64,000 nt of DNA from Geodermatophilus siccatus (GCF_900103785.1 NZ_FNHE01000004.1:1-64000), one strand, 5' to 3'; counted from the first letter of the stretch, positions 51,601 through 58,599 are shown. Numbers and translations are program-made. Notes: generated by a model from the letters alone, not told the origin.

Positions 51601-51692
51601 AGCGCGTAGCTGAGCACCGGCGTCGACGTCGCCTGGATCGCGACGGCCGGCCGGGTGCCGGGGTCGGAGGGCCGGACGTGCGTGGTGCTCAT
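45624..51692 (-). CDS. giant DUF4011 helicase with transglutaminase-like, MTES_1575-type nuclease and DUF3320 domains
   Basis: A 2022-residue protein. Residues ~200-270 carry a transglutaminase/papain-like Cys-His pair (GRVGTCLDTVVTLAAALEQA, VAEGHAFLGYW). DUF4011 starts near 400 (WKNSLLDLSLRNRLINY). An SF1 helicase follows: Walker A GPPGTGKSQTITNLL near 700, VVFDEASQIRVADAVG near 1315, GDSRQMPPTSF, LSWHYRSQDESLI, ENVQGDERDVVLFS and LNVAVTRARRQVVVVSS. Around 1640-1710 is a Vsr/MTES_1575-like nuclease fold (DFRVDLSVAR, AVLLDGPAW, VLSGMLGWPAVERVWLPTWL), in which the acidic pattern looks altered. After a Pro-rich linker the C-terminus is DUF3320. Such proteins are rich in defence islands and may restrict foreign DNA; this is inference. 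It is a single gene, 200 bp from the GAP1 operon. Confidence 0.82.
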   Translation of the reverse strand: MSTTHVRPSDPGTRPAVAIQATSTPVLSYALAHNRVPVVSRLAFTNHGAAVRGATVRLGVRDAEGPIGSPVELLVDLDAGQTTVLSDVGLVMDPAAMLQIEEQRPGSIEIDLLVDGEDVGGTAVPVQVLAANQWLATPVPLALEMLAAHVLPNHPSVTTLIGEAADLLEARTGSGSVQGYQSGPERVDEIVAALTEAMQRRAIRYTEPPASWADVGQKVRTPGDVLDGRVGTCLDTVVTLAAALEQAGVRPLLWVAEGHAFLGYWREERSAESVATTDVAPLVNLVDLGLIRLVETTLLTSRGSAGADLHAPAYSAWLAGAGDLDRVLGVTDVHRARRDGIVPLPARTRGRDGAVQVVEYRPAVHSVAARPVERAPGAGGSSAQSGRPEIPARVQQWKNSLLDLSLRNRLINYSERAGLPLTVPASHLAALEDLLHSGTAVQLLPDDRIAAVHRERGLAAARDLPDALLAEVLVERRAVHAQVSEGGYLPRLRNLAYRAKTVREETGANNLYLALGSLVWELDGRPLRSPLVLVPVTLTPTSRNGVYRLALDDTGSSTPNYCLLEKLRQVHGLAVPGLTEPGEDGAGIDLDKALQAMRQALAEAGLPHRVEATADLAVLQFAKYRLWKDLDEHWADLTANPLVHHLVHRPTEAFVDPVPDTAGATDLDELAAACPVPADASQLRAVAEAAAGRTFVLEGPPGTGKSQTITNLLTRAVADGKRVLFVAEKRAALDVVARRLEAVGMGPFALDLHDKGAKASVVRAQVQAALEHAVAVDDEGLTADSDDLRSARRTLARYAERLHAENAAGLSYYTARTATLARRDGVPSLPVSPAFVAAASAETLTAVRRALALLPDIADLVRPSPRHAWAFVDTARVDLLAAQQAAAAVDQAVRDLPSEPHLARVLREVRTPADLDALAHLLCGPATTLDVLDEVPTERWNVATTTVLGEVAAFSGAVHPGMELATPAALELPLADLYVAAQTAQAGRFLARRAGLRAVRDQLQPVLRPGVKVGLGDVPELTAQLWRLQTAAQGIVARASVIPGLVVPPTWNPLAEPELLVGQVEWLERAGTATDSASEFAVALRRWVVQGEGPDPTAGAAVARLRDAVTALVRVCRSNPRRLAEWAGDDGLVLRWQMTRPERGVEHTGLMSLRRWADLVDTLEPLRAAGLHEARALLVTGELPAEDAVRAFERGLARASVTERRDAAGLDDFDADAHERAITRFTAASRAVRAHLRSALPASVLAARSLDGAGDDGEVGALQRELAKARSGLGVRALLARHGRLVTTVMPCVLVSPDSVARFFPAQAGLFDLVVFDEASQIRVADAVGALGRARAAVVVGDSRQMPPTSFAEPTYGVPDDDAVELLGTSVEDEESILSECVQARVPRQWLSWHYRSQDESLIAFSNANYYDNRLSSFPAPTHGRPSADVDGRGISLVRVNGTFHRTGAGRLLRTNPMEAKAVVAEVRRRCDASPDALPSIGVVTFNAQQRAYIEGLLRDAGDERLVEALDRTDGEGLFVKNLENVQGDERDVVLFSTGFSVDDRGVLPLNFGPLNRVGGERRLNVAVTRARRQVVVVSSFDPAQLRAEQTSSVGVKHLRAYLDLAALGTDALPREARPVAVPDRHREEIAAALRDRGLSVRTDVGLSDFRVDLSVARTETPDEPVMAVLLDGPAWARRRTVGDRDGLPVEVLSGMLGWPAVERVWLPTWLRDREAVLDRLVAAVAAVPVPARAPAPPAPGVPGRATPAPAVPGPVIPAEMAVPPVPAPAEPPAPEVRAVVPLRAAPPAVVGTVVTGAAPSAETAVEAPADPAAPEPTPATPTAARPARRAPRKPAAPLLDGETAFSPWNPKGGLERKALDSLDDPRAARTVRRVLAAGLKAEGPVHRDRLVRIAAGAFGLSRVSEARRDALLRLLPDGVVDGDFAWPESLDRAGWTGFRRQASSADRPLEHVAPEEVGNAMAALCRAAGEVAEDELFVRTAEVFGYRRRTPSLTPLLQAALTRALDAGRLVRSDSGVLTVG

Positions 51693-51926
51693 GGCCTCCT
51701 GTCTACCGGTCCGGACGGAACGGTCCCCTCAGGTCACCGAGGCGTCTGGGACGGCTGTGACAGGTGTGCCGCGAAAGACCACGGAGCAGCCCCGGACCCC
51801 CTGCGGAGGGTCACACCGCCGCGGTCGCGCGCCGATGTGGGGCGCCGGCGGTCCCGATCCCAGCAGTGCCGGACCGCTCGTCCTGGCCGTGCGACCCGAC
51901 CGTCTCCCTCGATCCCGGAGGACCCC

Positions 51927-52484
51927 ATGACCCAACCGCCGTACGACCCGTCGGGCCAGTTCGCCACTGCCCCCCTCCCGCCGGCGCCCGCCACGAAGCC
52001 CTTCCACAAGCGTCCGGCGGTGTGGGCGGTGGCCGGAGCGCTGGTGGTCGGCGTGGGCATCGGCAACGCGGGAGGCGAGACGGGGGAGGCGTCGGCGAGC
52101 GCGACGTCGTCCAGCTCCTCCTCGGCGCCGAGCTCGGTGGCCGTCGCTCCCACACCTGCGCCGGTGACGGTGACGGTCACCGAGACGCCCGCCCCGGTCC
52201 CGACGCCGGCCACGGCCACGGCCACGGCTACGGCCACCACCCCCGTCGTCGACTTCGCCATGCCGGATCTCGTGGGGCTCGACCTGCAGACCGCGCAGAA
52301 CGTCATCCAGGGCAACGGCGTCTTCCTCAGCCGCTCCCACGACCTCCTGGGGATGCGCAACCAGGTCCTCGACTCGAACTGGGTGGTGTGCACGCAGAAC
52401 ATCCCGGTCGGTCAGCAGGTGACCGGGGCCGCCGAGGGGTTGATCGACCTCGGCGTCGTGAAGCGCGAGGAGCCGTGCCCCTGA
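51927..52484 (+). CDS. PASTA-like domain membrane protein
   Basis: A 185-residue protein with a Pro-rich cytoplasmic start, one membrane helix (AVWAVAGALVVGVGIGNAGG), a long Ser/Thr/Ala/Pro linker and one external PASTA-type domain: AMPDLVGLDLQTAQNVIQGN, DLLGMRNQVLDSNWVVC and a second Cys in the final EEPCP, likely disulfide-bonded. PASTA domains sense peptidoglycan fragments. It has no kinase part. CGGAGGA precedes the ATG. Confidence 0.78.
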   Translation: MTQPPYDPSGQFATAPLPPAPATKPFHKRPAVWAVAGALVVGVGIGNAGGETGEASASATSSSSSSAPSSVAVAPTPAPVTVTVTETPAPVPTPATATATATATTPVVDFAMPDLVGLDLQTAQNVIQGNGVFLSRSHDLLGMRNQVLDSNWVVCTQNIPVGQQVTGAAEGLIDLGVVKREEPCP

Positions 52485-52496
52485 GCCGGCTCCGGT

Positions 52497-52548
52497 GATG
52501 TGCAGCTGGGGCGCGTCCTGTGACCGGGACGCGCCCCAGCTGCACATC
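52497..52548 (+). terminator. 22-bp perfect hairpin terminator
   Basis: Arms 52497-52518 and 52527-52548 with an 8-nt loop, 13 bp after the PASTA gene stop. Confidence 0.75.
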
Positions 52549-52678
52549 GGCCAGGGTGCGAGCCGGCCGCGGGGCGGTCCCCCGCGCATTGTGCGGCGCC
52601 GCCGTCCGTGATCGGCTGCGGTGACGCCGGTCCGCGGGCCCGGCGACCGTCCCGGCGACACCCAGGAGCGAGGAAGGC

Positions 52679-55003
52679 ATGAGCCTCACGGCCACCCCGG
52701 CGGACAGCGACACCGGCAGCGACCGGGCCCTGCGCGAGATCGAGGACCGCGTCCTCTGGCTGGCCACCGCGATCGTCCACCACGCCAACCGGGTGCGCCC
52801 GAACCCGGGCGGCCTCAAGGTCGGCGGGCACCAGGCCTCCAGCGCCTCGATGGTCACGATCATGACCTCGCTGTGGCTCGAGCAGCTGCAGGCGGACGAC
52901 CGGGTCTCGGTCAAGCCGCACGCCTCGCCGGTGCTGCACGCGCTGGAGTACCTGCTCGGCCAGCTGGACGCCTCGTATCTGACGACGCTGCGCGAGTTCG
53001 GCGGCCTGCAGAGCTATCCCAGCCGGCTCAAGGACCCGGTGCCGGCCGACTACTCGACCGGCAGCGTCGGCATCGGGGCGACCGCGCCGATCTGGGGCGC
53101 CATCGCCCGCCGCTACGTCAACACCCAGCTCGGCGCGGGCGGCACCGGCCGGCAGTGGTCGCTGGTCGGGGACGCCGAGCTCGACGAGGGCGCGGTCTGG
53201 GAGGCCGTGCTCGACCCGATGGTGGCCGAGCTCGGCGAGGTCGTGTGGGTGGTCGACCTCAACCGGCAGTCGCTGGACCGCGTCGTCCCGATGATGGGCG
53301 CGACCCGGCTGCAGGGGATGTTCGCCGCGGCCGGCTGGCAGGTGCTCACCGTGAAGTACGGCCGCCTGCTCGAGGAGCTGTTCGCCCGGCCCGGCGGCGC
53401 GGCGCTGCGCGACCGGATCGACGCGATGTCCAACCCCGAGTACCAGCGGCTGCTGCGCCACGACCCCGCCGACCTGCGCCGGCTGCTGCCGGGGGAGGGC
53501 CCGGGTGCGGCCGACATCGCCGCGCTGATCGCCGACCTGCCGGACGCCGACCTGCGCGCCGCGGTCCGCAACCTCGGCGGGCACGACCCCGCCGCCCTCC
53601 GCGCCGCCTTCGCGCAGATCGACGACACCCGCCCGACGGTGGTCCTCGCCTACACGCTCAAGGGGTACGGGCTGGCGACCGAGGGCCACCCGCAGAACCA
53701 CTCGGCCCTGCTGACCGAGGCGCAGCTGCACGAGCTCGCCGCCCGGGTGGGCGCCGACCCCGCCGACCCGTGGGCGGGCCTCCCGGCCGACGGCGACGCG
53801 GCCCGGCTGCTGCGCGACGCCGCGCAGCGGCTGCGCCGCCGGGCGTACGAGGCGCAGGCCGCCCCGCCGGTGCCTCCCGACCTGGGCCGCACGCCGTCGG
53901 GGACGGCGACCACGCAGGCGGCGCTGGGCCGCACCCTGCTCGACCTCAACCGCGCGGCGCCCGAGGTGGGCCGGCGGGTGGTCACGGTCAGCCCCGACGT
54001 CAGCTCCTCGACCAACCTCGGCGGCTGGGTGAACAAGGTCGGAGTCTGGTCGCACGAGGACCGGCGCAACTGGTTCGCCGACGACGCCGAGACGATCCTG
54101 CACTGGCGGGAACGCCCCTCCGGCCAGCACATCGAGCTGGGCATCGCCGAGACCAACCTGGTCGGCGCCATCGGCGAGCTCGGCGCGACCTGGAGCCGCT
54201 GGGGGCAGCCGCTGCTGCCGATCGGCGTGCTCTACGACCCGTTCGTCGAGCGGGCGCTGGAGCCGTGGTCGTTCGGCATCTACGCGGGCGGGCAGTCGAT
54301 CCTCGTCGGGACGCCGTCGGGCGTGACGCTGGCCCCCGAGGGCGGTGCGCACCAGTCGATCACCACGCCGTCCCTCGGGCTGGAGCAGCCCGGCTGCACC
54401 AGCTACGAGCCGGCGTTCGCCCTCGACACCGAGTGGTGCCTGCTCGCCGCGCTGTCCCAGCTGGGCCGGCCCGGCGGGTCCTCGGCCTACCTGCGGTTGT
54501 CCACCCGGCCGGTGGACCAGGCCCTGGCCGCCGTCCCGGCCGACCCGGCCGCACGCGAGCGGCGCCGCAGGCAGGTCGTCGCCGGCGCCTACCCGCTGCG
54601 CCGGTCCGCCCGGCCGGTGGTGACCCTCGCGGCCATGGGTGCCCTGGTGCCCGAGGCGCTCGCCGCCGCCGAGCGCCTGGAGGCACTGGGTCTCGGGGCC
54701 GACGTGGTGTGCGTGACCAGCCCCGGCCTGCTGTTCCGGGCGCTGCAGGGCCGTCGTGGGCTCGACGAGGCCTCGGTCTGGGTGCTCGACAGCGTGTTCG
54801 CGGCGGAGCGGGCGGCGCCCATGGTCACGCTCCTGGACGGGCACCCGCACACGCTGGCGTTCCTGGCCGGCGTCCGGGGCGTGCCGGCCACCCACCTGGG
54901 CGTCACGGCCTTCGGGCAGAGCGGCGACCTGGAGAGCGTCTACCGGCACCACGGCCTCGACGTCGACTCGATCGTCGGGGCCGCCCTGGACCTGGTCGAC
55001 TGA
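52679..55003 (+). CDS. AceE-like thiamine-diphosphate E1 enzyme (transketolase-like)
   Basis: Enzyme of 774 residues related to homodimeric pyruvate dehydrogenase E1. Early NPGGLKVGGHQASSASM and VSVKPHASPVLHALEYL match AceE; the ThDP motif is SLVGDAELDEGAVWEAVLDP running to VDLNRQ; IELGIAETNLVGAIGELGAT contains the catalytic Glu of the pyrimidine domain; GGAHQSITTPSLGLEQPG and a transketolase C-terminal domain follow. It is shorter than a classical AceE (~890), so it may be the E1-like paralogue common in actinobacteria with another 2-oxo-acid substrate. No E2/E3 is adjacent. GAGGAA precedes the ATG. An enoyl-CoA hydratase gene follows after 12 bp. Confidence 0.82.
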   Translation: MSLTATPADSDTGSDRALREIEDRVLWLATAIVHHANRVRPNPGGLKVGGHQASSASMVTIMTSLWLEQLQADDRVSVKPHASPVLHALEYLLGQLDASYLTTLREFGGLQSYPSRLKDPVPADYSTGSVGIGATAPIWGAIARRYVNTQLGAGGTGRQWSLVGDAELDEGAVWEAVLDPMVAELGEVVWVVDLNRQSLDRVVPMMGATRLQGMFAAAGWQVLTVKYGRLLEELFARPGGAALRDRIDAMSNPEYQRLLRHDPADLRRLLPGEGPGAADIAALIADLPDADLRAAVRNLGGHDPAALRAAFAQIDDTRPTVVLAYTLKGYGLATEGHPQNHSALLTEAQLHELAARVGADPADPWAGLPADGDAARLLRDAAQRLRRRAYEAQAAPPVPPDLGRTPSGTATTQAALGRTLLDLNRAAPEVGRRVVTVSPDVSSSTNLGGWVNKVGVWSHEDRRNWFADDAETILHWRERPSGQHIELGIAETNLVGAIGELGATWSRWGQPLLPIGVLYDPFVERALEPWSFGIYAGGQSILVGTPSGVTLAPEGGAHQSITTPSLGLEQPGCTSYEPAFALDTEWCLLAALSQLGRPGGSSAYLRLSTRPVDQALAAVPADPAARERRRRQVVAGAYPLRRSARPVVTLAAMGALVPEALAAAERLEALGLGADVVCVTSPGLLFRALQGRRGLDEASVWVLDSVFAAERAAPMVTLLDGHPHTLAFLAGVRGVPATHLGVTAFGQSGDLESVYRHHGLDVDSIVGAALDLVD

Positions 55004-55015
55004 GAGGCTGCCGGC

Positions 55016-55810
55016 ATGGCTGACGCGCAGCGCCGGGAGTCCGGACTCGTCGTGGAGGCGCGGGGGCACGTCCGCGTGCTCACCCTGGACCGGCCGGAGC
55101 GCCGCAACGCGCTGTCCAGCGCGCTGCAGGCCGACCTGGTCGAGGAGCTGCTGCGCTGCGGGGAGGACGGCGACGTCCGCGCGGTCGTCCTCGCCGCCAA
55201 CGGGCCGGCGTTCTGCGCCGGGTTCGACCTCGACGAGATCCGCGAGCTGGACCGCCGCGGCGAGCGCTTCCGCCCGCCCATGGACCGGCCCACCCGCGCG
55301 CTGTTCGAGGTGGTGACCGAGGTCCCGGTGCCGGTGGTCGCGGCGATCGCCGGTGCCGCCGTGGCCGGCGGGTTCGAGCTGGCGCTGGCCTGCGACCTGC
55401 GGGTCGTCGCGCCCGGCGTCCGCATGGGGCTGCCCGAGGCGAAGATCGGCATGGGCGCCAACTTCGGCTCCGTCGTCCTGCCCAAGCGGATCCCCATGGG
55501 CATCGCCCTGGAGCTGCTCTACACCGGCGAGTACGTGAGCAGCGAGGTCGCCGAGCGGTGGGGACTGGTCAACCGCCTCGTGCCGGCGGACGACGTGCTG
55601 CCCACCGCGCTCGGGCTGGCCGACGCGATCGCCGCCAACGCCCCGGTGTCGGTGCGCCGGATGAAGGCGACCGCGGTCAAGGGCCTGGAGCTGCCGCTGT
55701 GGCAGGCGCTGCGGCTGGACGTCGGCCCGAACCCGTACCTGTCCGAGGACCGCAAGGAGGGCATCGCCGCGCAGCGCGAGAAGCGCGCCCCCCGGTGGAG
55801 CGGGCGCTGA
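55016..55810 (+). CDS. enoyl-CoA hydratase/isomerase family protein
   Basis: Crotonase-fold enzyme of 264 residues: VLTLDRPERRNALSSALQAD, GPAFCAGFDLDEIRE (oxyanion hole), AAIAGAAVAGGFELALACDL (second oxyanion Gly) and GLPEAKIGMGANFGSVVLPK. The usual catalytic Glu of hydratases near EAxxG is not clearly conserved (the loop reads GANFGS), so it may be an isomerase or CoA-ester hydrolase. Its tight spacing to the AceE-like gene suggests one transcript. Confidence 0.85.
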   Translation: MADAQRRESGLVVEARGHVRVLTLDRPERRNALSSALQADLVEELLRCGEDGDVRAVVLAANGPAFCAGFDLDEIRELDRRGERFRPPMDRPTRALFEVVTEVPVPVVAAIAGAAVAGGFELALACDLRVVAPGVRMGLPEAKIGMGANFGSVVLPKRIPMGIALELLYTGEYVSSEVAERWGLVNRLVPADDVLPTALGLADAIAANAPVSVRRMKATAVKGLELPLWQALRLDVGPNPYLSEDRKEGIAAQREKRAPRWSGR

Positions 55811-55886
55811 CTCCCTCCGCCCGCCTGCCCGCGGCCGGGAGCCGGAGTCTGCGGGACCACTGACGGCCCCATCCACGGAAGCGACC

Positions 55887-56387
55887 ATGACCTCCACCGA
55901 CCCGGGCGCCGGCCCCGTCGGCCCCCGGCCCGACCCGGCCCAGCCCGTCCCGGCTCCCCAGGGGCCCTGGGCCCCGCCGCAGCAGCCGGGTGCCTGGATC
56001 CCGCTGCAGGACGGCGCCTACTCGGTGCCCGGCTCGGCGCCCGGCAGGGCGAAGACGTGGCTGCGGGTGGGCGCGCCGATCGCCGTGGCCGGCGTCGTGG
56101 GCCTGGGCTCCCTGGGCGGCTGGCTGGGCTGGGGCGACCCCGAGGTCGACGACTGCGTGCAGATGGTTGGGGCCACCAGCTTCGATGTCGTCGACTGCGG
56201 TTCGTCCGACGCGGAGTACCGCGTCGTCGGGATCGAGGACGAGGAGATGGACTACCCCGCGTTCATGGCCGACCCCGACGTCTGCACCGGCTTCGAGTCG
56301 ACCGAGGTCGCGCTGTGGATCGGCGGGCTGGAGACCGAGCCCGGCACGGTCTTCTGCGCCGAGCCGACCGGGGCCGGCGGCCTGTAG
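55887..56387 (+). CDS. LppU/SCO3897-like membrane protein
   Basis: A 166-residue protein. A Pro/Gln-rich cytoplasmic N-terminus (PRPDPAQPVPAPQGPWAPP) leads to one membrane helix (VGAPIAVAGVVGLGSLGGWL) and an external domain with four cysteines: DDCVQMVGATSFDVVDCGSS, AEYRVVGIEDEEM, DPDVC and GTVFCAEP. This spacing is that of actinobacterial LppU-like lipoproteins and their membrane-anchored relatives, function unknown. Confidence 0.72.
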   Translation: MTSTDPGAGPVGPRPDPAQPVPAPQGPWAPPQQPGAWIPLQDGAYSVPGSAPGRAKTWLRVGAPIAVAGVVGLGSLGGWLGWGDPEVDDCVQMVGATSFDVVDCGSSDAEYRVVGIEDEEMDYPAFMADPDVCTGFESTEVALWIGGLETEPGTVFCAEPTGAGGL

Positions 56388-56399
56388 CCACCTCTCCGC

Positions 56400-56516
56400 G
56401 AGCTCAGCCTCTGCTTACTCCTGGAAGCAGGGGTGGACGAGCTCAGCCCCTGCTTACCCCTGGGAGCAAGGGTGGACGAGCTCAGCCTCTGCTCCCTCCT
56501 GTACGCAGGGGTTGAG
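56400..56516. repeat. three tandem 39-bp hairpin repeats
   Basis: Units at 56400-56438, 56439-56477 and 56478-56516 each begin GAGCTCAGCC and contain CCYCTGCTY...RSCARGGG arms that can fold on themselves. The third unit is the most diverged. They fill the gap between the LppU-like gene and the Nudix gene, and could act as terminators or mRNA-stabilising structures. Confidence 0.8.
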
Positions 56517-56538
56517 GTCTCGGAGGGGAGGGGGCGGG

Positions 56539-57003
56539 ATGCCGAGGACCAGTGCGGGGCTGTTGCTCTACCGGCGCCACCCCGAGCGCGGCGTGGAGGT
56601 GCTCGTCGGGCACATGGGCGGGCCGTTCTGGGCGCGCAAGGACGCCGGCGCCTGGTCGATCCCCAAGGGGGAGCACGGCCCGGACGAGGAGCCGCGGGAC
56701 GTCGCCCTGCGCGAGTTCGCCGAGGAGCTGGGTTCCCCGGCACCGGTCACCGACCTGGTGCCGCTCGGAGAGGTCCGCCAGTCCGGCGGCAAGCGGCTCA
56801 CCGCCTGGGCCGCGGAAGGCGACCTCGACGCGGCGGCCGCGGTCAGCAACACCTTCTCCCTGGAGTGGCCGCCGCGCTCGGGCCGCGTGCAGGAGTTCCC
56901 CGAGATCGACCGCGCCGCCTGGCTGACCGTCGACGAGGCCCGCGAGAAGCTGGTGACGGGCCAGGTGCCGCTGCTCGACCGGCTGCTCGACCTGCTCGCG
57001 TGA
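56539..57003 (+). CDS. Nudix hydrolase
   Basis: A 154-residue pyrophosphohydrolase. The substrate-side strand PFWARKDAGAWSIPKGEHGP leads into the Nudix box GPDEEPRDVALREFAEELGS, with the metal-binding REFAEE acidic residues. The first residues (SAGLLLYRRHPERGVEVLVG) match ADP-ribose/dinucleotide-type family members. Substrate not determinable. GGAGGGGAGGGG precedes the ATG. Confidence 0.85.
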   Translation: MPRTSAGLLLYRRHPERGVEVLVGHMGGPFWARKDAGAWSIPKGEHGPDEEPRDVALREFAEELGSPAPVTDLVPLGEVRQSGGKRLTAWAAEGDLDAAAAVSNTFSLEWPPRSGRVQEFPEIDRAAWLTVDEAREKLVTGQVPLLDRLLDLLA

Positions 57004-57128
57004 TCGTCGCGCAACGGTTGGACGACAGCTCGTCCCACCCGTCCCACACCGCCCCGGAGCAGGCCGCCGTCCTGGCAGGCTCCCGGCCGAGCGAAGTCGC
57101 CGGACTTCCGAGGACGAGGAGGACGCCG

Positions 57129-57302
57129 ATGTCGGCGTGTGCGAAGTGCGGTGCGGCCCGTCAGGCGGGCCGGTTCTGCGTCGGCTGCGGCGCGGTGGTC
57201 CCGGTGGCCCCGGCGCGGCCCCGGACGCCGCTGGCCGACGAGCTCACCCAGCCGGTGCTCCGCTTGGACCGCCCGTCGAAGCCCGCCGTCCCCGCGCGCT
57301 GA
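57129..57302 (+). CDS. small zinc-ribbon protein
   Basis: A 57-residue protein with a CAKCG-x9-FCVGCG zinc ribbon in the first 25 residues and a Pro-rich tail. Such ribbons mediate protein or nucleic-acid contacts. AGGAGG sits 6-8 bases before the ATG. Confidence 0.65.
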   Translation: MSACAKCGAARQAGRFCVGCGAVVPVAPARPRTPLADELTQPVLRLDRPSKPAVPAR

Positions 57303-57322
57303 GCCGACCCGTCCACCCCAGT

Positions 57323-57348
57323 CGACACGTCGACCCGTCGACGTGTCG
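57323..57348. promoter_or_regulatory. 12-bp perfect dyad
   Basis: CGACACGTCGAC and GTCGACGTGTCG separated by only CC. The minimal loop favours a protein-binding operator, though a terminator for the zinc-ribbon gene is also possible. Confidence 0.45.
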
Positions 57349-57410
57349 TGATGCGGTTCACAGCAAGCACTGCGCTTGCAGGAGTTAGCAGGCGGGCGAT
57401 CGTGGGCAAG

Positions 57411-57445
57411 ACTCCAGACGTCAGGTCATCCCCGATGTCTGGAGT
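57411..57445 (+). promoter_or_regulatory. leader hairpin that can hide the GGAG box
   Basis: ACTCCAGAC (57411-57419) pairs with GTCTGGAGT (57437-57445). The right arm contains GGAG, 11 bases before the ATG at 57456, so folding could limit ribosome access. A second small dyad, GCAAGC/GCTTGC (57363-57379), lies upstream. Confidence 0.45.
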
Positions 57446-57455
57446 TCCCCAAGTC

Positions 57456-58427
57456 ATGACCGACAACGCCAAGATCATCAACCAGCTCCGCGCCCTCGTC
57501 CTGCTGACCCAGACCGAGGAGCAGGTCGCCCGCACCCGCGTCTCGCAGGCCCGCACCGAGGCCGTGCGTCGTGAGCTCACCCAGAACGCCGACAACGCCG
57601 CCGAGCGGACCCGGGTCATCACCGACCAGCTGCGCGCCCTCGGTGGCGTGCCGGACGTCGTGACCCCGGCCGTGGGCCGCCTCTCCGCCGTCCTCAAGGC
57701 CGGCTTCGAGCAGGCCGAGCCGCTCGAGGAGGCGCTCCTGCAGGACCTGTCGCTGGAGCACCAGCTGCTCGACCGCGCCACCTACCTCAAGGTGCTCGCC
57801 GAGCAGGCCGAGCTGCCGAAGGTCCGCCAGCTCGCCGAGCGGCTGGTCACCGCGCACAAGGCCACGGTCGAGTGGCTGACCGTCGTCCTCGCCGAGGAGG
57901 CCATGGGCGGCCCGGCCGCGCTGCAGGCCACCGCGCTGCAGCGGGTCGCCGGCACCGCCGCCCGCGCGGCCAACGCCCCGGTCCGCTTCTGGGCCAACCG
58001 GGTCAACGAGGTCGTCGAGTCGGTGCACCAGCGTCGTGAGCAGGCCGGCGAGCGGCTGAACGAGGCGTCCGACAAGGCCTCCTCGTTCACCGACGCCGTC
58101 CGCGAGACGCTGACCGTCGGCCGCAGCGCCGCGCTGCGCCGGGCCGAGCGGATCGCCCGCCGCGAGGGCAACAAGGACGCGGCGAACGCCGCCAAGGCCG
58201 CCCGCGAGGAGCTCGGCGACGTCAGCGCCGACGAGCTGCCGATCAAGGGCTACGACTCGCTGTCGACCCAGGACGCCATCAAGGCGGTCAAGGAGCTCAA
58301 GAGCGCCCACGACGTCCGGGTGATCATCCGCTACGAGGAGACCCACAAGAACCGGACCAGCGTCGTCAACGCCACGCAGACGCAGCTGGCCGCGCTGGCC
58401 AAGGAGGCCGTGGGCGTCTCCGAGTGA
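57456..58427 (+). CDS. ferritin-like domain helical protein
   Basis: Soluble all-helical protein of 323 residues. Residues ~5-165 look like a four-helix ferritin-like bundle of the DUF892/YciE-type class (KIINQLRALVLLTQTEEQVA, ALLQDLSLEHQLLDRATYLK, AERLVTAHKATVEWLTVVLA), with acidic and His residues that could bind metal. The rest is charged helix with a C-terminal SAP-like or Rho-N-like segment (SLSTQDAIKAVKELKSAHDV, IRYEETHKNRTSVV). A stress or DNA-protection role is inferred. ATG start follows the leader hairpin. Confidence 0.65.
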   Translation: MTDNAKIINQLRALVLLTQTEEQVARTRVSQARTEAVRRELTQNADNAAERTRVITDQLRALGGVPDVVTPAVGRLSAVLKAGFEQAEPLEEALLQDLSLEHQLLDRATYLKVLAEQAELPKVRQLAERLVTAHKATVEWLTVVLAEEAMGGPAALQATALQRVAGTAARAANAPVRFWANRVNEVVESVHQRREQAGERLNEASDKASSFTDAVRETLTVGRSAALRRAERIARREGNKDAANAAKAAREELGDVSADELPIKGYDSLSTQDAIKAVKELKSAHDVRVIIRYEETHKNRTSVVNATQTQLAALAKEAVGVSE

Positions 58428-58442
58428 CGCTGCACCACCCCT

Positions 58443-58481
58443 CGCGAGGGCCCGTTCCCACCCCGGGAGCGGGCCCTCGCG
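58443..58481 (+). terminator. 17-bp hairpin terminator
   Basis: Arms 58443-58459 and 58465-58481 with one T-G wobble and a 5-nt loop, just after the ferritin-like gene. Confidence 0.72.
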
Positions 58482-58599
58482 GCTGTGGGGAGGGGCTGCC
58501 CGTGCACGTCCGGGCGCGGTCGGTCCGGGCTCGCCCGATCGGGGAGATCTCGGTCGCACCTCGTTTGACCTGCGGCGCACCCCGGGGATGGGATGCCGC

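Noticed and set aside
45312-52484. Very long plus-strand open frame (~2390 codons) opposite the helicase
   Set aside because: It is a GC-driven antisense reading of the DUF4011 helicase and kinase genes: low-complexity Arg/Gly/His/Val/Gln-rich sequence with no domains. Only its end touches the real PASTA gene in the same frame.
56400-56516. Possible CRISPR array (three regular repeats)
   Set aside because: Repeats are contiguous 39-bp tandem units with no unique spacers, and no cas genes are nearby.
57363-57400. CIRCE or HspR-type heat-shock operator near CACT...GAGTTAGCA
   Set aside because: The halves do not form the TTAGCACTC-N9-GAGTGCTAA or CTTGAGT-N7-ACTCAAG inverted repeats.
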